Shown one piece after another: positions 10,223 through 19,204 of a stretch of 64,000 nt of DNA. The first letter of the stretch is position 1, and each line of letters begins with the position of its first letter. The position numbers and the translations under genes are program-made. Below the pieces are notes generated by a model. That model saw only the letters and a program-made list of their open reading frames with translations. It ran no database searches and was not told where the DNA came from. The stretch is from Clostridioides sp. ES-S-0054-01 (GTDB taxonomy: Bacteria; Bacillota; Clostridia; Peptostreptococcales; Peptostreptococcaceae), in contig CP067346.1 of NCBI GenBank assembly GCA_021561035.1, forward strand, positions 775,001 to 839,000, in the 5' to 3' direction.

Positions 10223-10783
10223 ATGACGCAATTTTTTCAAGTATTAGCAAGTGGTGCAGATAGTTTTATGAATTTATTTAGGGCAGGTGGGCAACAATTT
10301 GTAGGCTTTGTAACAGATATAGTACCACTTTTAGTAGCACTACTTGTTACAATGAATGCAATTATCAACTTTATAGGTACGGATAGAGTCGAGAGGCTTG
10401 CAAAAAAATGTTCTGCAAATATATTTACTAGATATTTAATATTACCAGTTCTTGGTACATTTGTATTTGCAAATCCTATGACCCTATCATTGGGAAGATT
10501 CTTACCAGAAAAGTTTAAACCTAGTTATTTTGCAGCAGCAAGTTTTTCATGTCATACAATGAATGGATTGTTCCCACACATCAATCCAGGTGAACTATTT
10601 ATATATCTAGGAATTGCAAATGGTATAACAACTTTGGGATTCTCAACAGCAGATTTGGCAGTTAGGTATTTGCTAGTGGGTATAATTGCAAACTTTATTA
10701 AAGGTGTAGTTACTGACTATACAACAAAATTTGTAGAGAAGCAACAAGGGATAGCACTAAATTCAGATATAAAGATTGGGTAA
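10223..10783 (+). CDS. srlA: Sorbitol PTS permease subunit EIIC
   Basis: Membrane channel subunit of the glucitol/sorbitol phosphotransferase system. The 186-residue protein matches the EIIC length (about 187 in E. coli SrlA), with hydrophobic helices at about 25-45, 70-85 and 155-175 and the conserved segment FGNPMTL-like [24 protein letters not shown] in two parts. It is preceded by a strong AAGGAGGAG ribosome site. First structural gene of the sorbitol transport set, followed by EIIB, the second membrane half and EIIA. Confidence 0.95.
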   Translation: MTQFFQVLASGADSFMNLFRAGGQQFVGFVTDIVPLLVALLVTMNAIINFIGTDRVERLAKKCSANIFTRYLILPVLGTFVFANPMTLSLGRFLPEKFKPSYFAAASFSCHTMNGLFPHINPGELFIYLGIANGITTLGFSTADLAVRYLLVGIIANFIKGVVTDYTTKFVEKQQGIALNSDIKIG

Positions 10784-10846
10784 TTACTTTAAGGCATAAG
10801 TAAATTATTCAAATAAAAAGATAGTGTATAGAGGAGGATAAATTAT

Positions 10847-11215
10847 ATGTCATTTAATAAAGTTAAAATAGTAAAGGGTTCTGGAGGATGGGGTGGACCA
10901 TTGATAATAGAGCCAACAGAAAAGAAGAATAAAGTAGTGTATGTAACTGGGGGAGCAAAGCCAGAAACTGCAGTAAAAATAGCTGAACTTACAGGATGTG
11001 AATTAATAGATGGATTTTCACAAGGTGTTAAAGATGATGAAATCGCATGTGTAATAATAAATTGTGGTGGAACATTGAGATGTGGTATATATCCTCAAAA
11101 GAAAATACCAACTATAAATATAATGAAAACAGGAAAAAGCGGACCGTTGGCAATGTTTATAAAAGAAGATATATATGTTTCAGGGGTAAAACCAACAAAT
11201 ATAGAGCAATTATAA
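10847..11215 (+). CDS. srlE: Sorbitol PTS EIIB domain (N-terminal SrlE part)
   Basis: Cytoplasmic phosphocarrier domain that passes phosphate from EIIA to sorbitol. The 122-residue protein contains the conserved [17 protein letters not shown] segment, which includes the phosphorylated cysteine, and the GKSGPLA motif. In E. coli this domain is fused to the second membrane half in one SrlE polypeptide; here it is a separate protein that ends 24 bases before the next gene. Both halves have their own ribosome sites, so this is a split gene arrangement rather than a broken one. Confidence 0.93.
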   Translation: MSFNKVKIVKGSGGWGGPLIIEPTEKKNKVVYVTGGAKPETAVKIAELTGCELIDGFSQGVKDDEIACVIINCGGTLRCGIYPQKKIPTINIMKTGKSGPLAMFIKEDIYVSGVKPTNIEQL

Positions 11216-11239
11216 TTGTGGAAGTAGGAGGGAAGAAAT

Positions 11240-11806
11240 ATGGCTTATGATACTAAAAAGAAGATAAGTGAACAGAGTCAAGGAATTGTTGCAAAAATAG
11301 GTATAGCACTAGGTAATGTGACAAGTACTCTTTTTCAAGCTGGTAGGGATACTATAGATACATTAATACATACTATACTGCCTTTTATGGCTTTCGTTGC
11401 AGTCCTAATAGGTATAATAAATCAATCAGGCATAGGAAATTGGGTAGCCAATTTACTTACTCCATTAATCGGAAATGTTGGAGGTTTAGTTGTTTTATCA
11501 ATAATATGTTCATTTCCATTGTTGTCTCCATTTCTTGGACCAGGAGCTGTTATAGCTCAGATAGTGGGTGTATTGGTTGGGACAGAAATAGGAAAAGGAA
11601 ATATTCCACCAAGTTTAGCATTGCCAGCATTGTTTGCAATAAACTCACAAGCAGCATGTGACTTTATACCAGTAGGGCTTGGTCTTGCAGAAGCTGAACC
11701 TGATACAGTTCAAGTAGGAGTTCCATCAGTTTTATATTCTAGGTTTTTGACAGGTGCACCAACTGTTCTATTAGCATGGTTAGCAAGCTTAGGACTATAT
11801 AAATAA
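11240..11806 (+). CDS. srlE: Sorbitol PTS membrane subunit (C-terminal SrlE part, EIIC2)
   Basis: Second membrane half of the sorbitol permease, corresponding to the C-terminal part of E. coli SrlE. The 188-residue protein has hydrophobic helices around residues 45-65, 75-105 and 165-185 and the conserved [18 protein letters not shown] and [18 protein letters not shown] segments. The ribosome site is AGGAGG about eight bases before the ATG. It works together with the separate EIIB and EIIC proteins encoded just upstream. Confidence 0.93.
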   Translation: MAYDTKKKISEQSQGIVAKIGIALGNVTSTLFQAGRDTIDTLIHTILPFMAFVAVLIGIINQSGIGNWVANLLTPLIGNVGGLVVLSIICSFPLLSPFLGPGAVIAQIVGVLVGTEIGKGNIPPSLALPALFAINSQAACDFIPVGLGLAEAEPDTVQVGVPSVLYSRFLTGAPTVLLAWLASLGLYK

Positions 11807-11846
11807 AAGAATACTTTATAAATAGTTAGAGAGAGGTTCAGTTGAT

Positions 11847-12212
11847 ATGGAATTAATATACAGTACTCAAATAAATAAAATAGGAGATAATGCAGATGAA
11901 TTTTTACAACATAATATGTTTGTAACTTTCAAAGATAATGCTCCTCAGGAATTAGAAAATTACTGTTATATACATTCTGAAAATAATTTAGTAAAAGAAA
12001 TACTTACGAATGATGTGTTATCAATAAATAATGTTGATTACAAAATTACTTCTGTTGGTGAGTTAGTAAACCAAAATCTTTCAGAATTAGGTCATATAAC
12101 ATTTAAATTTACAGGTGAAAAAAATGGAGCAATTGGAGGGACCTTATATCTTGAAGAAAAAGAAATAGCACCTATTGGAGTAGGTACTATACTAAAAATA
12201 ATTAGAAAATAA
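11847..12212 (+). CDS. srlB: Sorbitol PTS EIIA component
   Basis: Cytoplasmic phosphocarrier that takes phosphate from HPr and hands it to EIIB. The 121-residue protein fits the glucitol EIIA family (about 123 in E. coli), with the phosphorylated histidine in CYIHSE near residue 43 and the conserved VGELVNQNLSELGHITFKF and GTLYLE segments. The ribosome site GAGAGG lies before ATG 11847. It completes the transport set ahead of the dehydrogenase gene. Confidence 0.93.
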   Translation: MELIYSTQINKIGDNADEFLQHNMFVTFKDNAPQELENYCYIHSENNLVKEILTNDVLSINNVDYKITSVGELVNQNLSELGHITFKFTGEKNGAIGGTLYLEEKEIAPIGVGTILKIIRK

Positions 12213-12305
12213 AATTTAAAATTAATCTAATCATATTATAAGTAAATTATGGGTAAAAGTCAATTTAACTAATCAAGTTAACTTTTAATGTGATACAAAG
12301 GGGAA

Positions 12306-13085
12306 ATGAAAATGAGAAAAGTGGCTTTAGTCGTTGGAGGAGGAAGAAGCTTAGGTGAATTTTTATCTAAACACTTAGCTAAAGTAGGTTATGACGTTGC
12401 TATTGCAGATTTAAATGAAGACAACGCAAAAAAAGTAGCTGAAGAAATAGAAGCAGAATTTGATTGTAAATCTATAGGGTATGGTTGTAATGCCATAGAT
12501 GAAACACAGGTTATGAGTACTGTAAAAGCTATTGAAAATGATTATGATAGAATAGATTTATTAGTGTACAATGCAGGAGTGGCTGTAAGTAAAAAAATAA
12601 CTGACTTTGGATACAAAGATTTTAAATTTATTGTAGACGTAAATTTAAATGGGTACTTTCTATTTGCAAGAGAAGTATCGAAAGTAATGATAGCAAAAGG
12701 TATTGAGGGTAGAATAATACAGATAAATTCAAAGTCAGGTAGAGTAGGAAGTAAGCATAATTCAGGATATTCAGCAGGTAAATTTGCTGGAGTAGGGCTT
12801 ACTCAAAGTTTAGCCCTAGATTTGGCAGAACATAAGATAACTGTAAATGCACTGATGCTTGGTAATTTACTTGATTCTGATATGTTTGAAAGTTTAGTTC
12901 CTCAATATGCAGTAAAATTGGGAATACCTGAATCAGAAGTTAAGCAAGTTTATATAGATAAAGTGCCTTTAAAAAGAGGCTGTAGATTTATAGATGTTGC
13001 AAATATGCTTACATTTTATGCTTCTAAGGAAGCTGAATACTGTACTGGTCAATCTATAAATATTACTGGTGGACAAGTTATGTAA
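12306..13085 (+). CDS. srlD: Sorbitol-6-phosphate 2-dehydrogenase
   Basis: Short-chain dehydrogenase that oxidises sorbitol-6-phosphate to fructose-6-phosphate with NAD+, feeding glycolysis. Visible features: the dinucleotide motif VGGGRSLG near residue 10, NAG near residue 90, the catalytic serine in INSKSGR and the YSAGK catalytic pair. Length 259 aa equals the E. coli enzyme. Its place as the last gene of the sorbitol operon, followed by a terminator, supports the assignment. The start could be ATG 12306 or ATG 12312; GGGGAAATGA lies just upstream. Confidence 0.95.
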   Translation: MKMRKVALVVGGGRSLGEFLSKHLAKVGYDVAIADLNEDNAKKVAEEIEAEFDCKSIGYGCNAIDETQVMSTVKAIENDYDRIDLLVYNAGVAVSKKITDFGYKDFKFIVDVNLNGYFLFAREVSKVMIAKGIEGRIIQINSKSGRVGSKHNSGYSAGKFAGVGLTQSLALDLAEHKITVNALMLGNLLDSDMFESLVPQYAVKLGIPESEVKQVYIDKVPLKRGCRFIDVANMLTFYASKEAEYCTGQSINITGGQVM

Positions 13086-13099
13086 AATTTTTATGGGGG

Positions 13100-13140
13100 G
13101 TGTCTCAAAATGAACTTTTTAGTTCATGAGGCACTCTTTT
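13100..13140 (+). terminator. Terminator of the sorbitol operon
   Basis: Hairpin with arms 13100-13115 (GTGTCTCAAAATGAAC) and 13122-13134 (GTTCATGAGGCAC), followed by CTTTTTTTG. It shares the GTCTCAAA core with hairpins at 19614-19673 and 31728-31762. Confidence 0.8.
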
Positions 13141-13183
13141 TTGTATAAAATTAAATATATTTTCATCATTTCAACAATGAAAA

Positions 13184-13218
13184 AAGGCTTATCTCTATTT
13201 TGAGAGAGCCTTATTTTT
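13184..13218 (+). terminator. Second hairpin terminator downstream of srlD
   Basis: AAGGCTTATCTC pairs with GAGAGAGCCTT across a short loop, followed by ATTTTTG. Two terminators in tandem seal off the operon from the oxidoreductase gene. Confidence 0.7.
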
Positions 13219-13239
13219 GTAATTAAATAAAATGGGCAA

Positions 13240-13345
13240 TTTGAGGGAAGTACATTACAAGTTATCGGTAGTAGAAGTAGGTAGACCTTAACGGATAATA
13301 GCAGATAAAAGTTAAGACTTACGGTTCTTGTATATGTTATTTAGA
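13240..13345 (+). ncRNA. Candidate structured leader upstream of the oxidoreductase gene
   Basis: Within the 407-bp gap between srlD and the oxidoreductase gene, a stretch less AT-rich than its surroundings can fold. An outer stem pairs ACATTACAAG (about 13251-13260) with CTTGTATATGT (about 13327-13337), with a one-base bulge, and an inner stem pairs CTTAAC with GTTAAG (about 13288-13315). No known riboswitch consensus is recognisable, and the remaining 150 bp to the gene show nothing else. This may be a cis-regulatory RNA or an inactive remnant. Confidence 0.3.
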
Positions 13346-13492
13346 AATAAGTATAAGACTTTCAAAATAATTGTTTTAAATAAGTACATTTGTTAATATT
13401 ATAATGAGTGATGAAAAATAGAAATGACTCATGGTAGAGGATATGTATATTAATTTTTAATTAAGGTAAGAAAATGGAAAGAAGGATATTTT

Positions 13493-15643
13493 ATGGATAT
13501 AATAAAAAAATTAAGTCATGGATGTACATTAGATTGCTATGATTGTTGTAAATTTAATGTTTATACTAAAGGAAATAATGTAATAAAAATTGAAGGGGAT
13601 AAAAATCATCCTTACACGAAAGGTTTTATATGCAAAAAAGGGATGGCTCATTTAGATAGATTAAATCATAAAGATAGGATAAAGACTCCTATGATTAAAG
13701 TTGATGGAGTATGGAAAGAGATTTCTTTTGATAAGGCTATAGAAATAATGGCAGAAAAGCTTACATATTATAAAGATAAGTATACATCAAAATCTGTCAT
13801 GCATTATGACCAATATGGAAGTGGGTCTGTATTAAAATACATAGGAGATATATTTTTTAATTTTTACGGAGGTGTTAGTAGGCATAAGGGAGGTCCATGT
13901 TGGAGTGCAGGGATGCATGCACAAAAGTATGATTTTGGAGTAGCAAAAGGTCATGCTATAGAAGATATGTTAAATAGTAAAAGTATATTTGTGTGGGGAA
14001 AAAATCCAGCATATACTACAATTCATACTATGCAAATAATTAAAAAAGCTAAAGAAAAAGGTATAAAGATAGTAGTGATTGACCCTATATATACAAAAAC
14101 AGCTCAAATAGCAGATAAGTACATACAGGTGAATCCTGGAACAGATGGAGCTTTAGCTATGGCTATGGCAAAAATTATAGTAGAAGATAAATTATATGAT
14201 GAAGAATATATAAATTCATATGTTGTTGGTTTTGAAGAGTATAAAAAATATTTATGTTCGTTGGAATTAAGTTTTTTAAGTGATGAATGTGGTGTTAAAG
14301 AGAATGATATAAGAGAACTAGTTACTTTATATACTAACAAATATTCAAGTATAAACATTGGATATGGGCTTCAAAAATATAAAAATGGTGGAAATACAAT
14401 AAGAGCTATAGATGCTTTAGGAGCTATAACTGGTCAAATAGGATTTAGTGGTGGAGGGGTAAACTATGCTAATAAAGTTTATCCAAGTATTATAAATTCT
14501 GACCCTTACAATAGCCAATCATATGGTGAAGATAGGGAGTTTTATGTAAGTAATATCAGTAAATTTATAGAAGAATCTTTAGAGCATACATCAAACAAAA
14601 TAAATTATGTATCAAATGAACTTGATATAACATTAAATAAAATAAATCATGTATCAGATGAATTTGATATAATGTCAAATGAAACAGACTATATATCAAG
14701 TGAATTACATAGTTTATCTAGTAAATCAATCAAAGGTAATATTCCTATAAAGATGGCTGTGATAACTAAAAGTAATATGATGAATCAATTGCCAGATTTA
14801 GTAGAACTTGAGAGGGTATTTTCAAAGATTGAATTTAAAGTATGTTTTGATATGTTTATGACTGATACAGCTACTCTATGTGACATGTTTATACCTTGTA
14901 CAAATACATTAGAGAGTGAAGATATAATTTATAGTTCAATGACTAATCCATATATAACCTATAATGAAAGAGCAGTAAAGCCAGCACATAAATTGATGGA
15001 TGAATATTATTTTTTTATGGAGCTAGCTAAAAAGATGGAACTAAATAGTTATCCCTTTGTAGAAAAGAGGGAGTATTTAGGGAAAGTGATTGAACCACTT
15101 AAACATTTTGATAAAAATATAGATATAGAAAAACTTAAAAATAATTATTTTACTATACATAATCCTGTTGCTTGGGAAGATAAGAAGTTTGAAACTCCCT
15201 CTGGAAAATACGAGCTTTATTCAGAAAGTATAAAAAGTTTGGGAATAAGCCCAATACCAGTGTATATAAGTAATAAACATAAAGAAATAGAAGATAAAAA
15301 TGAAAATATTTCTTTTAGATTATTAACTAATCATCATGCAGATACTTTATTTAGCCAGCATTTTATGGATAAAAAATCTATAGCCCAAGCATATGTAAAT
15401 CAAAGCATGGCTAAAAAAGTAGGTATTAAGGATAAAGATATTGTGACATTAAGGTCAAAAAAAGCAAAAATAAATGTACAAATAAATATAGATGATGGAG
15501 TAGGTAATTATATAGTAAAAATGTATGTTGGTTGGTGGAAGAAACATGGAAATCCTAATACTTTGACAGACTCTGGTATATCAGATTTTGGTGGTCAGGT
15601 AACATATAATGAAAGCATGGTAGAAATAATACGACAAAACTAG
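13493..15643 (+). CDS. Molybdopterin-dependent oxidoreductase with internal 14-residue repeats
   Basis: Member of the DMSO reductase/formate dehydrogenase superfamily. The N-terminus has the [4Fe-4S] cysteines (CTLDCYDCCKF, then ICKKG at about residue 46), followed by the molybdopterin-binding folds (GGPCWSAGMHAQ, VIDPIYTKTAQIAD, GYGLQKYKNGGNT) and the C-terminal dinucleotide-binding domain (RLLTNHHADTLFSQH to the end). The 716-residue length is normal. Substrate is unknown; no Tat signal is seen, so it is probably cytoplasmic. Odd feature: residues 368-409 are three degenerate 14-residue repeats, absent from the typical core. The gene stands alone with a weak GAAGGA ribosome site. Confidence 0.88.
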   Translation: MDIIKKLSHGCTLDCYDCCKFNVYTKGNNVIKIEGDKNHPYTKGFICKKGMAHLDRLNHKDRIKTPMIKVDGVWKEISFDKAIEIMAEKLTYYKDKYTSKSVMHYDQYGSGSVLKYIGDIFFNFYGGVSRHKGGPCWSAGMHAQKYDFGVAKGHAIEDMLNSKSIFVWGKNPAYTTIHTMQIIKKAKEKGIKIVVIDPIYTKTAQIADKYIQVNPGTDGALAMAMAKIIVEDKLYDEEYINSYVVGFEEYKKYLCSLELSFLSDECGVKENDIRELVTLYTNKYSSINIGYGLQKYKNGGNTIRAIDALGAITGQIGFSGGGVNYANKVYPSIINSDPYNSQSYGEDREFYVSNISKFIEESLEHTSNKINYVSNELDITLNKINHVSDEFDIMSNETDYISSELHSLSSKSIKGNIPIKMAVITKSNMMNQLPDLVELERVFSKIEFKVCFDMFMTDTATLCDMFIPCTNTLESEDIIYSSMTNPYITYNERAVKPAHKLMDEYYFFMELAKKMELNSYPFVEKREYLGKVIEPLKHFDKNIDIEKLKNNYFTIHNPVAWEDKKFETPSGKYELYSESIKSLGISPIPVYISNKHKEIEDKNENISFRLLTNHHADTLFSQHFMDKKSIAQAYVNQSMAKKVGIKDKDIVTLRSKKAKINVQINIDDGVGNYIVKMYVGWWKKHGNPNTLTDSGISDFGGQVTYNESMVEIIRQN
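14594..14719 (+). repeat. Three 42-bp in-frame repeats inside the oxidoreductase gene
   Basis: Units 14594-14635, 14636-14677 and 14678-14719 encode NKINYVSNELDITL, NKINHVSDEFDIMS and NETDYISSELHSLS. The first two are close copies, the third more diverged. The length is a multiple of three, so copy number can vary without breaking the frame. Confidence 0.85.
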
Positions 15644-15729
15644 TTAAATTTCATTGAAGGAATAGAAATATAATTATAGAATTGATTAAAAGTTACTATT
15701 TTTACAAAACTATTGAAGGAGGGATTTTG

Positions 15730-16065
15730 ATGGTAAATTATTCCTTAGAACATAAGAATCTATACATAGAATTTATGTGCTCAGAACTAGACCACCATGT
15801 AGCCAATGAAATAAGGGAAGAAATAGATAACTTATTAAGTGTAAATCAAGTGAAAAATGTTGTATTTAATTTTGAAAATATTAATTTTATGGATTCTTCA
15901 GGTATAGGTGTCATCATAGGTAGATATAAAAAGATTTCTAATGAAGGGGGACGAGTTTCAGTAATTAATATAAGTTCACGAGTTAAGAAGATTTTTGATT
16001 TATCTGGGTTAAATAAAATTATTGGCATTTATGATACGTATGAAGAAGCTCTAAGTTCTTTGTAG
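15730..16065 (+). CDS. spoIIAA: Anti-sigma F factor antagonist SpoIIAA
   Basis: STAS-domain protein that, when dephosphorylated, binds SpoIIAB and frees sigma F in the forespore. The signature MDSSGIGVIIGR contains the regulatory serine (Ser56-Ser57, equivalent to B. subtilis Ser58). The 111-residue length is close to the B. subtilis protein (117). The frame is open upstream to 15682, but GAAGGAGGG sits seven bases before ATG 15730, which gives the family start MVNYSLEHKN. First gene of the spoIIAA-spoIIAB-sigF operon. Confidence 0.96.
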   Translation: MVNYSLEHKNLYIEFMCSELDHHVANEIREEIDNLLSVNQVKNVVFNFENINFMDSSGIGVIIGRYKKISNEGGRVSVINISSRVKKIFDLSGLNKIIGIYDTYEEALSSL

Positions 16066-16078
16066 GGAGGAGTATGTG

Positions 16079-16507
16079 ATGAATAATATTATGGAAGTTA
16101 AATTTTCGGCAATATCTGAAAATGAAAGTTTAGCAAGAGTTATAGTAGCATCCTTTGCAGCTAAGTTAGACCCAACAGTAGATGAATTAGTGGATATAAA
16201 AACTGCTGTCTCTGAGGCTGTTACGAATGCTATAATACATGGATATGAAGAAGACAGTTCTAAGTTTGTATTCTTAAGATGTGAGATAGAAGGAAATACT
16301 ATAAAGATTATAGTTGAAGATGAAGGGTATGGAATAGAAAATGTGGAGAAGGCAATGGAACCACTTTATACATCAAAACCAGAACTTGATAGATCAGGAA
16401 TGGGATTCACAGTAATGAAAAGCTTTATGGACGATGTAGAGGTAAGTTCTGTAAAAGATAATGGGACTAGAATTGAAATGACTAAAAAAATAAATGTGCC
16501 TAAATAA
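16079..16507 (+). CDS. spoIIAB: Anti-sigma F factor and kinase SpoIIAB
   Basis: GHKL-fold protein that binds sigma F in the predivisional cell and phosphorylates SpoIIAA. The sequence follows the family closely: FSAISENESLARVIVASF, the N-box SEAVTNAIIHGYE, the G1 region DEGYGIE and GMGFTVMKSFMD. Length 142 aa. The open frame allows a GTG at 16076, but the AGGGAGG site at 16064-16070 is better spaced for ATG 16079. It lies 13 bases after spoIIAA. Confidence 0.96.
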   Translation: MNNIMEVKFSAISENESLARVIVASFAAKLDPTVDELVDIKTAVSEAVTNAIIHGYEEDSSKFVFLRCEIEGNTIKIIVEDEGYGIENVEKAMEPLYTSKPELDRSGMGFTVMKSFMDDVEVSSVKDNGTRIEMTKKINVPK

Positions 16508-16529
16508 AGTCCAAAAGTGAGGTTTTATT

Positions 16530-17294
16530 ATGGAAGTAACTGTTGCCAGAGAAGAAAAGAAACCTCTTCTTAGTCATGAAGAGACTCTAGAACTTATTGA
16601 AAAAGTTCAAAATGGAGATGAAGAGGCAAAAGAAATATTAATATCAAGCAATTTAGGTCTAGTTAGGAGCGTTGTATCTAGATTTTTAAATATAGGATAT
16701 GATAGAGAAGATTTATTTCAGTTAGGTTCTATAGGCTTAATAAAATCAATATATAAATTTGACCCAAAATTTAATGTAAAATTCTCTACTTATGCAGTAC
16801 CAATGATTTTAGGTGAAATAAAGAGATACTTAAGAGATGATGGTATGATAAAAGTATCAAGGTCATTAAAGCAAATAGCTGTAAAGGCAAAGATGGAAAG
16901 TGAAGCTTTAACTAAAAAATTAGGTAGAGAACCGAGTATAGAAGAATTAGCTAAATCAATAGATGTAGAAAAAGAAGATTTAGTAATGGCTATGGAAGCT
17001 AATTTTAACGTTGAGTATTTGCAAGGAGTTATTCATGAAGAAGAAGGTTCTCCAATATGTCTTATTGATAAAATAAGCATGAAAGGAGAAAGTGAAGAAG
17101 AAAAAGTAGTAGATAATATATTGTTAAAAGACATACTTGGAAGATTGGATAAGAGAGAACGTCAAATAATAGTTCTCAGATATTTTGAAGATATGACTCA
17201 AAGTGAAATAGGAGAAATGCTTAATATATCACAGGTTCAAGTATCTAGGATAGAGAAAAAAGTATTGTCTAAGTTAAAAGAATATATATCATGA
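16530..17294 (+). CDS. sigF: RNA polymerase sigma factor SigF, forespore-specific
   Basis: First forespore-specific sigma factor of sporulation. The 254-residue protein has sigma regions 2 (REDLFQLGSIGLIKSIYKFDP, FSTYAVPMILGEIKRYLRDDG), 3 (SRSLKQIAVKAKMESEALTKKLGREPSIEELAKS) and 4 (LDKRERQIIVLRYFEDMTQSEIGEMLNISQVQVSRIEKKVL). The order spoIIAA-spoIIAB-sigF is the classical spoIIA operon, which identifies it over the closely related SigG. The ribosome site is weak (GTGAGG). The spoVA genes follow. Confidence 0.97.
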   Translation: MEVTVAREEKKPLLSHEETLELIEKVQNGDEEAKEILISSNLGLVRSVVSRFLNIGYDREDLFQLGSIGLIKSIYKFDPKFNVKFSTYAVPMILGEIKRYLRDDGMIKVSRSLKQIAVKAKMESEALTKKLGREPSIEELAKSIDVEKEDLVMAMEANFNVEYLQGVIHEEEGSPICLIDKISMKGESEEEKVVDNILLKDILGRLDKRERQIIVLRYFEDMTQSEIGEMLNISQVQVSRIEKKVLSKLKEYIS

Positions 17295-17439
17295 GAATAC
17301 TTATGATATGTAGAATAAAAAAATATAACAATATAATAAAGATATTACTAAAATAAGACGTAATAATTTTTTATGTTAAGTTTTTAAATTATTATTAAAA
17401 GATATTAAAACAATAAAAAGTATTAAAAAAATAAAAAAT

Positions 17440-17515
17440 ATTAAAATAAGGTGTCTTTATAGGAAAATAGATTTTTTCTTTATTGGGCATCTTTTTTATT
17501 TTTTGACAAAACTTT
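17440..17515 (+). terminator. Possible terminator between sigF and spoVAC
   Basis: GGTGTC near 17450 can pair, using two G-U pairs, with GGCATC near 17485, and a long T-rich run follows. The stem is weak, so partial readthrough into spoVA is possible. The rest of the 290-bp gap is AT-rich with no gene. Confidence 0.4.
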
Positions 17516-17585
17516 AGATGGTCAAAATAAATAATAGGTTTATTTTTTTAAAATTGACAAATAATATTTTAGAGAGGTGTTTAGT

Positions 17586-18023
17586 ATGGATAAAAATTAT
17601 AAGAAATATGTAGACCAAATAAGCCCAAAACCTACATATTTAAAAAACTATACGCTTGCATTTATTGTAGGTGGAATTATTTGTATGATAGGGCAAGCAA
17701 TAAATGATTTGTACATGAAAGTTGGAGGTCTTGATAAATTAGGTGCTAGTTCTGCAACATCAATAACGCTAATATTTATAGGGGCATTTTTAACTGGATT
17801 AGGAGTCTATGACCTAATAGGAAAAAGGGCTGGAGCTGGTTCTATAATTCCAATAACAGGTTTTGCTAACTCAATAGTATCTCCAGCAATGGAGTATAAA
17901 AGAGAAGGTTATGTATTAGGTGTAGGTGCAAACCTATTTAAAATTGCAGGACCAGTTTTAGTTTATGGTATAGGTTCTTCTATTTTATGTGGAATTATTT
18001 ATTATATTTTTAAGATGTTTTAG
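17586..18023 (+). CDS. spoVAC: Stage V sporulation protein AC
   Basis: Integral membrane component of the SpoVA channel, which moves dipicolinic acid into the spore and releases it during germination. The 145-residue protein has the family start YKKYVDQISPKPTYLKNY and several membrane segments (about 28-48, 66-86, 110-140). The frame also permits a GTG at 17577, but AGAGAGG at 17571-17577 is correctly spaced for ATG 17586. It opens the spoVAC-spoVAD-spoVAE operon, expected to be under forespore sigma G control; I do not see a clear promoter. Confidence 0.94.
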   Translation: MDKNYKKYVDQISPKPTYLKNYTLAFIVGGIICMIGQAINDLYMKVGGLDKLGASSATSITLIFIGAFLTGLGVYDLIGKRAGAGSIIPITGFANSIVSPAMEYKREGYVLGVGANLFKIAGPVLVYGIGSSILCGIIYYIFKMF

Positions 18024-18178
18024 AGGATTTTTATTTAATTTAAATTTTATTAATTATAAAGAAGGTATGAAATCTGAAAAATAGTTATGGAAGTAGTTAG
18101 TTAGGAAATAATCATGCAGATTTTAATTAATATTAAAAAATTAAATATTAAAATGCAAAATTAAAAAGGTGTGAAAAT

Positions 18179-19192
18179 ATGAAAAATAAAAGAATTGGAA
18201 AAAGAACAGTCAAGTTAGAAAATAAACCAACAATAATATCAACTGGAACTATAGTGGGTCCTAAGGAAGGTGAAGGACCACTAAAGGACTATTTTGATAT
18301 GATTATGACCGACGATTTATATGGTGAAAAAACTTGGGAATTAGCTGAAAGTAAAATGGTAGAGACTGCTTCTCATAAAGCTATACAAAAGGCAGGGAAA
18401 AAACTGACAGATGTAAATTATATGCTAGGTGGAGATTTAATAAATCAAATAGTGCCAGCATCATTTGCAGCAAGAGAATTGGCAATTCCATTTTTAGGTA
18501 TATATGGAGCTTGTTCTACAATGGCAGAAGGTCTTTGTATAGGTTCTATGCTTATAGATGGTGGCTTTGCGGATTTAGTACTGTCAGGTACATCAAGCCA
18601 CTACTGTACAGCAGAAAGACAGTTTAGATTCCCATTGGAACTAGGAAATCAAAAACCAATGACAGCTCAGTGGACAGTTACAGGAGCAGGAAGTGTATTA
18701 CTAGCTTCTAATGGAGAAGGTCCAAAGGTAAAGTATGTTACAGTTGGTAAAGTAATAGATGAGGGTATTGATGATGGTAATAATATGGGACCAGCTATGG
18801 CTCCAGCAGCAATAGATACCATATATTCTTATTTTGAAGATACTAATGATGACCCAAATAGCTTTGATATAATTGCTACTGGAGATTTAGGTACTCTTGG
18901 AAAACAGATAACAGAAGACTTTTTAAAAGAAAAGGGTGTAGATATATCAAAAGTTTACACTGACTGTGGTATAGAGATGTTTAACCTTAAAGAACAAGAT
19001 GTTCATTGTGGTGGAAGTGGATGTGGATGTTCAGCTACAGTATTTGCAGGATATATATATGATAAATTGAGAAAAAAAGAATTTAACAAAGTAATGCTTG
19101 TATCAACAGGAGCACTACTTTCGCCGACAAGTACACTACAAAAGCAGACAATACCATGTGTTGCACATGCAGTAGTAATAGTAAATGAGTAG
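18179..19192 (+). CDS. spoVAD: Stage V sporulation protein AD
   Basis: Dipicolinic-acid-binding component of the SpoVA complex, with a thiolase-like fold but no enzyme role. The 337-residue length and conserved segments (STGTIVGPKEGEGPLKDYFD, YGACSTMAEGL, SGTSSHYCTAERQFRFP, HCGGSGCGCSATVFAGYI) match the family. The start ATG 18179 is preceded by AAAGGTGTG. It lies 155 bp after spoVAC and three bases before the next open frame, as in the usual spoVAC-AD-AE order. Confidence 0.95.
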   Translation: MKNKRIGKRTVKLENKPTIISTGTIVGPKEGEGPLKDYFDMIMTDDLYGEKTWELAESKMVETASHKAIQKAGKKLTDVNYMLGGDLINQIVPASFAARELAIPFLGIYGACSTMAEGLCIGSMLIDGGFADLVLSGTSSHYCTAERQFRFPLELGNQKPMTAQWTVTGAGSVLLASNGEGPKVKYVTVGKVIDEGIDDGNNMGPAMAPAAIDTIYSYFEDTNDDPNSFDIIATGDLGTLGKQITEDFLKEKGVDISKVYTDCGIEMFNLKEQDVHCGGSGCGCSATVFAGYIYDKLRKKEFNKVMLVSTGALLSPTSTLQKQTIPCVAHAVVIVNE

Positions 19193-19204
19193 GAAGTGAT
19201 ATAT

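Noticed and set aside
13240-13345. Molybdenum cofactor or c-di-GMP riboswitch
   Set aside because: I could not place the conserved core sequences of these riboswitches; only simple stems are visible, so it is kept as an unclassified candidate.
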